From: Ianthella basta
Taxonomy: Eukaryota > Porifera > Demospongiae > Verongiida > Ianthellidae
NCBI GenBank assembly: GCA_964019415.1
Contig: OZ025877.1
Coordinates: forward strand, 778,501 to 842,500
Direction of reading: 5' to 3'
DNA: 64,000 bases
This document shows positions 13,001 through 23,045 of this stretch, in pieces. Position 1 is the first letter of the stretch. The number at the start of each line of letters is the position of its first letter. Under the pieces are notes generated by a model. It searched no databases, was not told the origin of the DNA, and was given only the letters and a program-made list of their open reading frames with translations. The translations under genes and the position numbers were made by a program.

Positions 13001-14884
13001 CTCACTCAGGCTCACCCTACAAAGGGGTTCCTTACCTGAAGGTGTCACAACAAGCTTTTCCACACTGCCTCTCTTAGACATCCCAGCAACAGCTCCCTTG
13101 ACAAGTGGAATACTACACTCCCCTCCGATTGTCAGTGCCTTCAGACTGGGGTGGTCCTGCACTCGCTTGGTGAGGTTGACTTCAAAATCATGCACAGCTT
13201 TACTATTGTACTATAGAGATAAAAGCACAGCAAGGGAGTTACAATTAATACAGGTATACCACACAACTATAATACAATTAACGCACACTATAAAACACAA
13301 CTATACTACAATGAATACCACACAATTACAATACAATTACAATGTAAGCATACCTCAACCAGTGGAAGAGGCAGACACAATCTATCACTCACAATATCTC
13401 TCACTGACACATGCTCTAGTACAAGTTCCTGTAACTTCGGCAACTCTTCCAATGACGTCAACATGTTCTCATGAGACAGTCTAGCTCCTTGTAGTTCCAA
13501 AACAGCCATTTTCTGGCACACAACCAGGGCTGGCACCAAAGGGTCCAGGGGAATTGTATAACCACCAATTGCTACTACTTCAAGCGAATCTTTGTGGTGC
13601 AAAATCACACCTTTGCACAGACTGATGAGTGGCTCCTGAACCTAAGCAATCAGTAGATACACAACATACACAGTGTCACAACATACACAGAGGTCAAGTG
13701 TTTAGCAAGCACTTTAGGCACTTAAGAAGACACTTGCTTTCAATCAAGTTTACGAGGATTCCTATACCCACAAACTGTGCTGATCAGCCAAGGCCCACTT
13801 CCAAGGCCTGCAGCCCAGCCAAGCTTCATTAACAAGCTTCAAGCCCAAGGGAACATACCATTACACAAAGTATCACTTATATAGTCAAGTGTCGTTCTTG
13901 GCAACACACAGTATGACATCTTCTGGTACTCGCCCCCTCTTTCTGTCGGTGTGCTCTTAAATCACTTCTAGAATACTGGAGTGTCAGATGGATGGTTGGT
14001 GACAAGTCCCCAGTCAAGTGTCTGCATGCAGTCTAAATGTAACCTCTGATCATCTTCCAAATGAGGGAAACACTTGTTCACTTCACCTACCCAGTAACCT
14101 CACATACAATGTGTGTATAGTGTCTTAGGCACTAGAGGACGTTTCAAATAATTATTTCACAAATGTCCACTAATGTTCAAATTCACAAATATACATTTCT
14201 GCAGAACTGGTTCAAAGGAATGGACTCAGATCAAAACCACCTCCCGAGGTTGTCTGGGAGGATGCCCATTCAGTGTACATTGGTTTCAATTAGTCTCGCA
14301 TATCCAGACCGCTTTCCAGGGGAAAGGGTCTTGTACTTAGCCGCTTGTGCAGAGACCCCCCGGAACTAGGGGGTAATAATTACATTCTGCGACAGCCAGC
14401 CCACAACTACCGGTGTTTCACCAGCCGTGGCAATGAAGGCCATGACTCGATCGGCGTGTAGCAGGCTGCTACAAAAAGGGCTTTGGTTGCCTGGTAACAC
14501 GTAGACTTGATTTCAATGTGCATTCCGTGGGACCACTCCAATGAGCACTCAATTAACAAGAGGAAATCCACTGCTGAATCAGTCAATGAATGAAGAGTTA
14601 ACAAGTGATCAAGTACACACAGGAAATGATGTGGAAGTAGCAACCTAATTAAACTACCCCATCTGCTGCTTACATCACCACAAGCATGCACACCTGTCTG
14701 GTGAGTCCACAAAACGGACATGCACTGACAATAAACAAACCTGACATTGACAATCACAACAAGGTAACATATAACAATCAACATGGCAGCTATACCTTGA
14801 CGGGTCGTGTATAACCTAACACTGTCAGTGTGAAGCTCTTTAGGCACTTCTGCTTGAGTAGAAACTGCTTCACATTCTCAACGT
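10072..14884 (-). CDS. NLR-A leucine-rich-repeat exons
   Basis: Seven short exons after NACHT carry degenerate LRRs. Examples are LEELPKLQELVLEHVSV (13641-13354), LKELPHCTCLQTLGVTLPRP (12552-12362), LLKAVSQCVSLEEVVLENC (12020-11915), LCRGLHWSRSLEELHISC (11798-11617) and NATLQELHLEVP (10419-10072). The reading ends with a tail SDFVCVEVLYGTPHGTK and TAA. Each exon carries roughly one to three repeats, typical of LRR tails built by exon duplication. The ligand or autoinhibitory role is inferred from the family only. Confidence 0.75.
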
Positions 14885-17800
14885 CTGCAAGCAAATCCAA
14901 CCCACACACACAGAAGATTCAAACCATGCACTCAGACAAACAATGCAGTCTATGTGTACTGCCCCTCAGTGTTCCAAGGGACCATGTATACAACATTCAC
15001 AAACTGGGATAGGTTCACTTTCAACACATAATTCTCAATTAGGAACAACCTACATGATTATGTACACACCATGTCTCTCATTATATCAAGTCTACACAGT
15101 ACCATGAAGGGCACACATGTACTCATGCAGTTTAGGGCTATGGAGCTTACCAACTGGGACAGGAGGGGTACGAATGTCTACATTGTGTAGATGTACTGCA
15201 GCAAGACTGCAAACTGACTCCAACTGAAAGGTAATGTTAGAGAGATCAGAAAATGTGGCTGGACCAATGCTCAGTCTCACGCCTTCCACCCGTTTGCAGT
15301 ACTGAGCCATAACCCAGATAGCTCCTTGGAGGTTGGGGTCAGGTATATCCACTGTGGTGCCACATACAGATAAAATGGAATGTGCAAACTCCTCATTGCC
15401 ACTTTCTGACACTACTTCACACAGTTCTGCTAACAGGGTGTCAAAACTAATAGTGGGCTCCACTGCTGTGTCCAGGGTGTTGAGCAGCATGCTCTGGATG
15501 CCTGGGTTGCTGAGGCCACTCACTCCACAATAAAAGAGAAACATTGACTTGATATTATCGTCTCCAAGGACAAAACGCCCCCTCTTGTCATATCTAGGGC
15601 TGAGATGTTTCCTCCAAAACAGAACCTGCTCCTCTGGTGGCTTCTTGGCCATGGCAAGGCCTGCCATGAATTCCTGCAGGGTTCGATGCAAGAAGTGCCA
15701 CGTGCGAGTGGTCGTTCCGAAACGAGTCTGAGATTGAATGCAATTTATCAGACCAAGGAGAGCATCATCTACTTCGAAATTCAACTTGTCAAAAATTATA
15801 GTGTCCGTTACAATACCATCCAAGGCTAAATCAGCTAGTTTAGCAAAACTCGGGCACAGTTTCATCAAGCCCTCAAGACTACCTGCACGCTCTTTCTTCC
15901 CTTCTCGCTTTAGGTTGTAGTTGACCGTGTGGATGATGATGTCCACGTACAGTTGGTGCATTGTGGGAGGGATCCCTTGAGTGTCACCACCATGTGCTGT
16001 TAGAAAACAGATCATCGTCAGCAGCAGAGGTACATAGCAGAGCCTTTTGATGTTAGGGCGGGTGGAGAGGGTTGATAGGAGCTTCTTTCCTGCTGCTGGG
16101 TTGAAGGATGCATAATATTTCGTGATATAGTCCTTCACTTCTTTGTCTCCGAAACCACAGATTTCAACTCTCCTGTCGACACAGGAGTAGAGGCTCTCAG
16201 CAGAGATGGGGCGAGTTGTTATCACGAAAGACGACAATGGAGCAAGACGGCCATCCAAGATATCAGAAATGATTGATTTCTGCTTCATTTCCTCCGACAT
16301 CTCGTCGAATCCATCAAAGACAAAGAGAACACCAGCTCCTTGGTGCGTCAAAACATAGCGAACAATTTCCTGAATGTCAGCCTCATCAGCAACTGTCGTG
16401 TAAATGAGATCCTCTAAGCTCAGCTTCTGGTCCTTGGGGAGGCTCCTCAGGGTCACTTGGATGACTAGTTCATAGTCATGTGCAAATCCACCGACCGACC
16501 AATCGTGGCACATTCGCTGGACGAGAGTGCTCTTGCCGCTGCCTGGCACTCCTTCTATCAAAACCCTCTTCCTGCTCATTACAGTGGATGGCGAGAAAGT
16601 GAGGATGTTCGCATATTCGATTGGTTCTTTGGAGAGTGGCACCTGCTCAGCTCCACCCCTAGCAAGACACACTGACACAGCCTCGTCAGCCCTCCCTGCC
16701 ATCGGCCTCCTTTGCTGCGGCTGTACCAAATTGAGCCTCACGTGCTGCATGTTGGATGAGGCCAGCAGAGGGTTGTCTGGGACACACCCCTTGGAGTAGT
16801 ACGAACACAGCTTGGCATGGAGGGGCTACAACAAACACAGATGAAGTGGATAGATTATATATAAGAAGGTGTGCAAATGTACAAAGCCATGTAAAAGGTA
16901 GCCACATTTATCTGGTATACGTTCTACCAGGGTGCAAGTTGTAGGGGGAACTTCATTAGACAGTACATTAGAAACAAATCAAAGGTCAGCATAGATTATG
17001 TATGGTCACTGCCTTCTCCATGGTCAGTGGTGTCATCATCATCTCTGTCATCATCACCACAACACAAAAGGGTCATCCTAATACTCCATTTCATTCAGAG
17101 GATGGAGAATTAACATAAACCTCATGCACCCCAGATCACACAGTATACCCTGATAAACATGGTATACACAAGATGGCGCCCAGTCACATTTTGTACTGCC
17201 AATATAAACAAAGTGTGACTACAGCTTAACAGTGTATATAGCTTCAGCACTGACTTCACTTGTGATGTTTCTCACACATAGGTCAGATCACATGCTTGTT
17301 ATGTCCCTGACCATGGTATACACACTACACTTACATGTACATGTGTAGAACCATGCATACTTAAGCCGCGTTTACACGAGCACTTTTAATCACGCTTGAA
17401 ATCACACGTGTAAAGGGTCTAAGCAAGCTTAGAAGCCAGCTTACGTAAACCTGGTCTGGAGGTGGTTAGGAAGCGGGTTTAATCGGTCTTGACTAAGCTC
17501 GCTCGTCGTGTAAACAGGTTAAGCGAGCTTACAATCTGCGGCAAATATCTGCAAATGGCTTCTACGCGAGGACAAACCTGGACCCACGAAGAAATCTTAG
17601 CCCTGATTCGTATCTGGTCGGACAGTGCTATTCAGTCTCGTCTGGATGGTGCTTCGAGGACGGCTGACATCTGGCAGGATGTTGCTGGACGGATTAGTGC
17701 TGCTGGCTTCCGAAGAACATCGAAGCAGTGACAAAATGAAAAATCTCAAGCAGGACTACAAGAATTTCAAGCATCACAGACATCCCGCACAATAAGGCAA

Positions 17801-19907
17801 ACCGACGCTCTTGAGACACCAAACAAGTGGCCAATTGTTCTATAGTCACCATTTGTAGCCAGTCTCCAAAGAGCTATTGCAACTCTCTGCTCCAGAGGTA
17901 TAGCTATTCTCATAACTGTGTCCTCTTTCTCCACATAAGACTTCAATTCTGCACATAGATATAAAAATGTGCCTCTAGACATCCTAAAATTTTCAAGCCA
18001 ATCCCTTTCAGTGAAGCTTTGGTTACCAATCCTGTCCCACCAAGTGCTGCTTCTCTCGTGGCTCCAAATACTTCTTTCTACTGTCAAATGCGCAATCGTA
18101 ACAACACTCAAAAAGATTACAAAATAGAAACGCTGCCGAGCTTGCAATCGTTTGAACACCATGATACGACGTTCTCTTGCGTCCTGGATTCTTCTCAGCA
18201 ACCTGGCATTGAAGCGAGCAGCGCGCGAACAGAAAATGAGCAACAAAACGTAGACAATAATACAGAGAAACGCCATCCTTTCCGACTGGAAGGAAAAACA
18301 CGATAATACCGCAAATAATACCTCCTCAAATAGGGACGTGTAAACACAGCCCAAATTTAAGCGCAATTAAACTAATCGCACTTAGGAGCGCTCTTAAGTG
18401 ATCGTGTAAACGCAGCTTTAGATAGGTCATTCTAACGCACACAGACAGGAAGTAGCACTTCCAAAGATGCTCTACCCACCCAAGGGTGGATACATCTACA
18501 GGCACTGTCATACCTTGGCTGAAGGAGGAACAGGTTCCTCTTCCTTTACCAACGAGCGTGCCCTCACACTGCTGGGACTCACTCCATGGTGATCTGATTG
18601 TGCTCTGCCCTGTGGTTCTTGTTGACTCCCTTCAGACACTGCATTGAACAGTGAACAACACAAAGTGAAGTAGGTGAACAGTAAACACCATTGCACTTGT
18701 ACTTACTATTACAGAATAATAAAGTGTCCAAACACACATGGATGGGTTGTAAGGGACAGCTAGCTCTGAATCTTTGACACACACATACGCACACACATTC
18801 ACTAAATTCTTACCTGCTTCCAGCTTCTTCTTCATGGCCTCACCCAGTGCGTTCATCTTTGGGTAGCCCTCCTCAGCAATGAATACATCACAAGCACAAA
18901 TCAAAGCCCCTCTGGTGCAGTTGGTCACCAGTCGGTCATATAGAATCTCATTTCGCTGCTTACGACCATAAGCCCTTGAGATTTGCTCCTGACACTCTTG
19001 TGGAATAATGTTGCTTTTTCGAAGATCATAGGCAACGACTTCAGCCTCCACATCTTTAATGAACTGTTTCCGAAACTCTTCAAGAACTTCTTCAGCTGCA
19101 TGGAAAGAGAAGAGTCATGACACACAAACATGCCAACATCTCACGCTCACTGTAGGACCACCCTCCACCCACTTTGAGCAGGTCACTCATGTGTACCAAC
19201 ACAGGGCTACAGTACAATGGAGTGCACTATACACTCCACATACAGCTGTGTACTGTGGCTGGGGTCACTGCAGTATTCACACAGTAGTCACTAGTGGTAG
19301 TCACATGTCATACACACTCACCTGAGGGGAGGGCTGTACTGTTGGGACTCACTCCATGGTGATCTGATTGTGCCCTGCCCTGTGGTTCTTGTTGACTCCC
19401 TTCAGACACTGCATTGAACAGCGAACAACACAAAGTGAAGTAGGTGAACAGTAAACACCATTGCACTTGTACTTACTATTACAGAATAATAAAGTGTTCA
19501 AACACACATGGACGGGTTGTAAGGGACGGCTCACATGTTGCCACTTTGATCTCACTACTCAACAAGAATACAAACCAAAGGAATCAATAGGCAGACATGT
19601 CTGCACAGTGGTCCATGTCACGGCACATGATGGAACAACTCACTTGGGACTCAAAAGGTAGTCTCACATAGCCAGGCCACCATTTTGTAGACTACGCCCT
19701 CCATACAAAATGGCGGTCTGGCTACGCAGGGCTACTCAAAAGGTACCTGCACTGTGGGCAGTGACATTACCTCACATCACATGTCACACAGCATGCCTAA
19801 CCCTATGTCTACACACATACCTCACCACACACTGTGTCATGAGGCTCTCCCTGGTTCAGCCACTACAATGGACTCATTTGGTGGTCTTTCTATTGACACA
19901 CACACAT

Positions 19908-19951
<44 letters not shown>

Positions 19952-20723
19952 GCGCGCGCACAAATACACACACATGCACACACCATGTCAGAGAGTTAGC
20001 ACACAGAAGAAGCTGCTAGCTACAACAGTGCTAGACGGTGCACCTGGGTACAGACTGCCTTGTACATGTGGTGATATCACATAGCTACAGCTGACACTCT
20101 CTTTACCTTTAGCTAGCTGTGTGTGTATGAATGTCAACAGGAGGCCAAGTTGCCACTCTACAGATGTACAGGTCACAACACTTAAGGCTAGGGACCCTAA
20201 CCACACCTACACAGCTAGCTACACACCTAGCTAACATGAAGACCAGACCATGGTGCTTCTCCTAACACCGTTCCACGTATCGAACCTTCCCGCGTGGACA
20301 GTCCGCACAATAGAATGTACACACACAAAATGGTACTGTGCGGCCTATAGCCAGCTAGCTGTGTGAAACCTACAGATGGTCTAACTCACTTGTAGTGGAT
20401 CGGGGAGGATTATCAAGCTCTCGTGATGAGAAGGCTTCGCTTCCTCCAGGTGCGTCGTCCGAGGTCCCAACCCAGACGTTTCGGAAGAACCTCTTACTTG
20501 AAAAGTAGTCTTCGCTTCCTCCGGGTCCATTGTCCGAGGTCACACTCCCGAGGCGTTGATGGCTCAGCATCTTTGTCAGTACACGCATTCTCTCGCGTTG
20601 CCAAATGGCCATTTTCTTCCGCCTCCGTGCGCCCAAGTTTGAGAGAGATTCTATGCCCTGACCGTTCCCACATAAGACAAGGAGGTCGTCCCCTACGTCT
20701 GATCTAGTCGCGCAATTGGACAC
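10072..20723 (-). CDS. NLR-A: CARD-NACHT-LRR intracellular immune receptor
   Basis: Proposed exons, 5' to 3' on the minus strand: 20723-20390, 19408-19322 (Ser/Gln/Pro linker), 19095-18814 (CARD), 18638-18514 (linker), 16825-15151 (NACHT), 14884-14796, 13641-13354, 13210-13036, 12552-12362, 12020-11915, 11798-11617 and 10419-10072 (LRR region, TAA stop at 10072-10074). Every junction has GT/AG and agrees in phase (1,1,1,0,1,0,0,1,0,1,0), which strongly supports the model. The product is about 1,290 residues. No signal peptide or membrane segment was seen, so it is inferred to be cytosolic. In NLRs, NACHT binds ATP/dATP and oligomerises, LRRs gate activation and CARD recruits CARD partners. 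The ligand is unknown. The least certain part is the first exon. A near-identical paralogue, NLR-B, lies about 33 kb away. Confidence 0.82.
14291..14510. mobile_element. 220-bp insertion in an NLR-A intron with 7-bp target duplication
   Basis: TTTCAAT stands on both sides (14284-14290 and 14511-14517). The homologous NLR-B intron has one TTTCAAT (47502-47508) and no insert. This is the signature of a small transposon, SINE or MITE. It has no coding capacity. The ends (TAGTCTCGCATATCCAGACC and CACGTAGACTTGA) are only weakly inverted, so the class is unassigned. Confidence 0.75.
15151..16825 (-). CDS. NLR-A NACHT ATPase exon
   Basis: A single 1,675-nt exon that starts in phase 0 with PLHAKLCSYYSKG. 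Counting from the Met at 16750, Walker A (P-loop) is GVPGSGKST at about residues 67-75, Walker B is VLFVFDGFDEM at 141-151, and the following strand with its arginine is SSFVITTRP at about 173-181. LCYVPLLLTMICFL fits the helical region after NACHT, and WHFLHRTLQEFMAGL matches the conserved winged-helix/HD2 motif. All key nucleotide-binding residues are present. The exon closes with the first LRR-like residues and a GTAAGC donor. I infer that it hydrolyses or exchanges ATP/dATP to drive oligomerisation, as in other NLRs. Confidence 0.92.
17555..17731 (+). pseudogene. Harbinger Myb/SANT-like DNA-binding protein, truncated
   Basis: ATG at 17555 opens MASTRGQTWTHEEILALIRI, then WSDSAIQSRLDG, ISAAGFRRTSKQ and TGA. 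The tryptophan-spaced trihelix/Myb pattern (WTHEE, ALIRIW, GFRRT..Q) is that of the accessory protein carried by Harbinger elements, which helps the transposase reach DNA. Just past the stop, in another frame, MKNLKQDYKNFK continues the family pattern. A frameshift has therefore cut the protein, and the central deletion removes the rest. Confidence 0.85.
17767..18366 (-). pseudogene. Harbinger transposase, N-terminal half
   Basis: A 199-codon frame. After a hydrophobic leader and an Arg-rich stretch it has WWDRIGNQSFTERDWLENFR, then SRGTFLYLCAEL, IPLEQRVAIALWRLATNGDY and RTIGHLFGVSRASV. These are diagnostic of the HARBI1-like transposase N-terminal helix-turn-helix region. The DDE catalytic half is missing: the frame stops at VRDVCDA beside the deletion junction. 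The copy cannot transpose by itself. Confidence 0.9.
18514..18638 (-). CDS. NLR-A CARD-to-NACHT linker exon
   Basis: 125 nt, phase 1 to 0. It reads SEGSQQEPQGRAQSDHHGVS, then a charged tail ending in EEEPVPPSAK, and joins directly to PLHAKL of the NACHT exon. Its first half is almost identical to the linker exon before CARD at 19322-19408, so the two arose by exon duplication; the tails differ. NLR-B uses an unrelated exon at this place (53088-53146). Confidence 0.7.
18814..19095 (-). CDS. NLR-A CARD exon
   Basis: A 282-nt phase 1-1 exon encoding one death-fold domain of the CARD type. It reads AEEVLEEFRKQF, then LRKSNIIPQECQEQI, RKQRNEILYDRLVTN and GYPKMNALGEAMKKKLEA. The spacing of an early Leu-Arg-Lys followed by an Ile-Pro turn, R..ILYD.L and the C-terminal helix fits CARD. 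CARDs bind like with like and couple receptors to effectors. Three related exons lie at 53417-53707, 57782-58072 and 58241-58531. The acceptor context (TTTCCATGCAG) and upstream intron are conserved among them. Confidence 0.75.
19322..19408 (-). CDS. NLR-A linker exon before CARD
   Basis: 87 nt, phase 1-1, encoding a Ser/Gln/Pro-rich linker (SEGSQQEPQGRAQSDHHGVS, then NSTALPS). It has the same length and near-identical sequence as the NLR-B exon at 53934-54020. Confidence 0.7.
19661..19733. mobile_element. 73-bp hairpin MITE with 12-bp flanking repeats
   Basis: The arms CATAGCCAGGCCACCATTTT and AAAATGGCGGTCTGGCTACG are inverted repeats around a short loop. ACTCAAAAGGTA lies on both sides (19649-19660 and 19734-19745) as a probable target duplication. 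Non-coding. Confidence 0.7.
19905..19978 (+). repeat. (AC)n microsatellite
   Basis: AC tract with a CGCGCGCG interruption near 19949, in an NLR-A intron. Confidence 0.95.
20390..20723 (-). CDS. NLR-A candidate first exon
   Basis: Starts at ATG 20723 and runs 111 codons plus one base to a GTGAGT donor. That matches the phase-1 linker exon at 19408. It encodes an Arg/Ser/Gly-rich, probably disordered segment with an internal repeat: TSDNGPGGSED and TSDDAPGGSEA about 20 residues apart. No domain was recognised. The gene could instead start in another exon between 19.4 and 20.4 kb. Confidence 0.45.
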
Positions 20724-20816
20724 TACTGCCTTGGCACTGCTCCCCAGCTGGGGAGGAGTGGGCGGGACAACAGGCTGTGGTGCGCTTCTATTAGAGTAAC
20801 TTGCTAGTCACGCCGC
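20724..20816. promoter_or_regulatory. candidate shared head-to-head promoter of NLR-A and the CHMP3-like unit
   Basis: Fewer than 100 bases separate the candidate first ATG of NLR-A (minus, 20723) from the first CHMP3-like coding remnant (plus, 20817). The stretch is GC-rich with no TATA motif noticed. Shared control is inferred from geometry only. Confidence 0.3.
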
Positions 20817-21118
20817 TCTGAGAATGATCCGAAGGAGCAAGGGGGGGGGGCATCAGGGGACCTGGGTGTGGATACAGCTGTACGCGACTCGTGTGCTCCT
20901 CCTTATTTCCTTGGCTGGGTGTAGCTCAGAGAATGGAAGTCACAGCTGAGAAGGAGCAAAGAGTGATTCAGCCTGAGACAGATCAACGGTAGGGTCATCC
21001 TCTCGTACGCTTCGTAACCGTACTGTACCTTTCGTTTTGAAATCATTCTCCAACACGTGTGATTCCCCCATTGCTTACCTCTCCATCAAGGCATCTGATA
21101 TTTCACGAGGTTCATCCA

Positions 21119-21300
21119 CCTCCCTCCCCCTGCCTCTCTCCCTCTTCATTTCACCTGTTCCTCTCTTCGCCTTCCCTTCCCCCCTCTGTTCCCTTCTCTT
21201 CCCCTCCCCCTCCCCCTCCCCTCCCTCCCTCCCTCCCTCCCTCCCTCCCTCTCCCCTCTGCCTCTCCACACCTCCCCTCTGTTCCCTCCCTCTCCCTCAG
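21119..21300 (+). repeat. CT-rich intron tract before the CHMP3 exon
   Basis: Runs of CCCTC and CCTCCCT up to the AG acceptor. It probably serves as an extended polypyrimidine tract and is slippage-prone. Confidence 0.8.
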
Positions 21301-21480
21301 CGATCAAGCGTGAGGAAGCCAAGGTAGAGAAGTCGCTCAAGGATGCTGCCAAACAGGGCAACAAGGATGTGGCCCTCATCCTGGCCAAGGAGGTGGTGCA
21401 GTCCCGCAAGGCAGTCAGCAAGATGTATGCCTCCATGGCTCAGATCAACTCAGTCATGATGAGCATGGACCACCAGCTGG
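21301..21480 (+). CDS. CHMP3: CHMP3-like exon, intact (ESCRT-III helix 1-2 region)
   Basis: 180 nt between a strong pyrimidine-rich AG acceptor and a GTAGGT donor. The encoded helical hairpin part of ESCRT-III (basic first helix EAKVEKSLKDAAKQ, then RKAVSKMYAS) aligns with CHMP3/VPS24 rather than with other CHMPs. It joins in frame with the exon at 334-464. Confidence 0.8.
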
Positions 21481-21801
21481 GTAGGTCATGTGATAGTCAT
21501 GTGTCTCAGTGTCTCTCAATGTGTTTATCAGTTGTCTGTTTTAGCATAGATTCTCTAAGCTATGCAGAGAATCTATGGTTTTAGTAAATGTCCCCAACAT
21601 AGCTACAGTGACTGTATGTACAGTGCAAGCTGAGATAGCAGTGCATGCTGTGCTGCTGACTGCATGTACCTAATGTGTGGTATACAAATGGCTCTCTTTG
21701 CTCCAGATGCCTACCTGGTGCTCTATTTAGTCTGTGCTGCACAAGAGATGGAGGAGGTTATGTACAAGACAGCAACTAGCCCAGCAAGGACACATAACTG
21801 A

Positions 21802-23045
21802 TCAGCCAAACCAAGAGGAAGAAACACCTTTGGAGGTACACTATACGTACACATGGGGAGGGGTGCCTAATGCCTTGCATAAAGCAAATTATGTGACCAA
21901 TCCCACATGAATGGTTCTGCTTTGCAGACTTTTTACCATTTTGTTTATGTAGAGGTTTCTGTGTGTTATGAATGTCCTTTTTTATGATGGGATGGGCATG
22001 CCCATATACTTCATGAGCTATAAGGATGAAGAGCTCCATTTACATGCTTACATCTCCACGTGGCTGGTGCAAACTGCCACTTCGTATTCTGGTTGCGAAA
22101 CTCTCTAACAATTGGCAATACATGCATAATTATATATGCCTGCAGCTGCTTGGGGTATGCATGTATTCTGACTTCTCTCACTTGCAATACATTTCATTGT
22201 ACTACACAGTTATATTAAGCAAATTTGATTTAATTGACATTTGAATTACTGCCCCTTTAAACTTGTTATTCATGATGCAGTGTATTATAATGTTCATTTT
22301 AATGGCACAATGAGTATAATACTTGGGACAGTGTGCCTTGGACCACCACATGCATGCATGAAGTGGTGCAATGAATTCCATACATGTGTATACACACACA
22401 CATAATTATAACACTAATAATATAATGTGTTTGGTATAATAGCAATGTCCCGTCATGTGAGTATTGTCCAAGCACTGGGTGATATCCAGTTATTGTATAC
22501 AGTACACAATTTGTACTTGTTTGGCGTACACTGTGTACTCTTGTGTGTATGCAGTAATAATGAGCTAGGTAGCAGCTGCATGTGACCCAAAGTACTAGTT
22601 TGGACAGTTAACAGTTTAAATTTAATATGCTACAGCAGATAGTGTTACAGTGGAACCTGTCTATTGCAGTCACCTGTGGGCTGTGTAGCTATAAGTGGCC
22701 TTTATAGAGAGGTGGTTGCTCTACAGAGGTAGACTGCAATGGTGTGCTATTTGGGCCGGGCAGAGTGACTATTTAAGAGAGGTGTGGCTGCCTAACGCAC
22801 TGCAGTGACCATCTCAGACAGGTTTCACTATATACAGCACACATGCATACCTGAGCTTGTAGCTCTGTCAACAGTCAGTCACGGACCTGAGCTCACACTC
22901 AAGGCTGACCACATGTAACACAGTATTCATCACTTTTAACAACTCCCAAAACTTGTTGCATGAGCCTTGTCATGCATGTGGACAGCTAATACACGCATGG
23001 CAGTCACTTGCTAACTATTCATGCACACACACTCCTCAGCCTATG
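21802..23045. other. non-coding stretch, one small MITE
   Basis: No gene was seen apart from the inverted-repeat element at about 22649-22830. It is moderately AT-rich between 22.1 and 22.6 kb. Confidence 0.5.
22649..22830. mobile_element. about 180-bp MITE with imperfect terminal inverted repeats
   Basis: The left end AGTGGAACCTGTCTATTGCA and the right end (reverse complement begins AGTGAAACCTGTCTGAGATG) are inverted. The interior repeats the TATAGAGAGGTGG type of motif. Non-coding. Confidence 0.6.

Larger units (their letters stand above)
17364..18417. mobile_element. PIF/Harbinger DNA transposon, internally deleted
   Basis: Terminal inverted repeats (AGCCGCGTTTACACGAGCAC at the left, reverse complement of CGTGTAAACGCAGCT at the right) are flanked by the target duplication TTA (17361-17363 and 18418-18420), the usual PIF/Harbinger target. 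Inside are two convergent partial genes typical of the superfamily: a Myb-like protein on plus and a transposase on minus. Both stop at the same central point, so the middle has been deleted. The element sits in the NLR-A intron between the linker exon 18514-18638 and the NACHT exon. Confidence 0.9.
20817..21801 (+). pseudogene. CHMP3: CHMP3/VPS24-like 5' exons, damaged
   Basis: Three blocks match CHMP3 in order. (1) 20817-20840 encodes SENDPKEQ, the segment before the first intron of the protein start. No in-frame ATG precedes it, and the donor position is a run of ten G instead of GT. (2) 20925-20988, after a good AG acceptor, reads LREWKSQLR..., RQIN. An in-frame TGA lies at 20964-20966, apparently from a 1-base loss and a 4-base gain that leave the exon phase intact. 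(3) 21301-21480 is perfect: IKREEAKVEKSLKDAAKQ, then SRKAVSKMYASMAQINSVMM and DHQL, phase 1 at both ends. The expected next exon is not downstream; it is the exon at 334. A phase-compatible exon at 21707-21801 would give 31 unrelated residues and a stop. This is a likely pseudogene, or a gene with local base errors. Confidence 0.65.

Noticed and set aside
14407-14847. 146-codon minus frame between LRR exons
   Set aside because: It spans an intron, including the 220-bp insertion that is absent from NLR-B.
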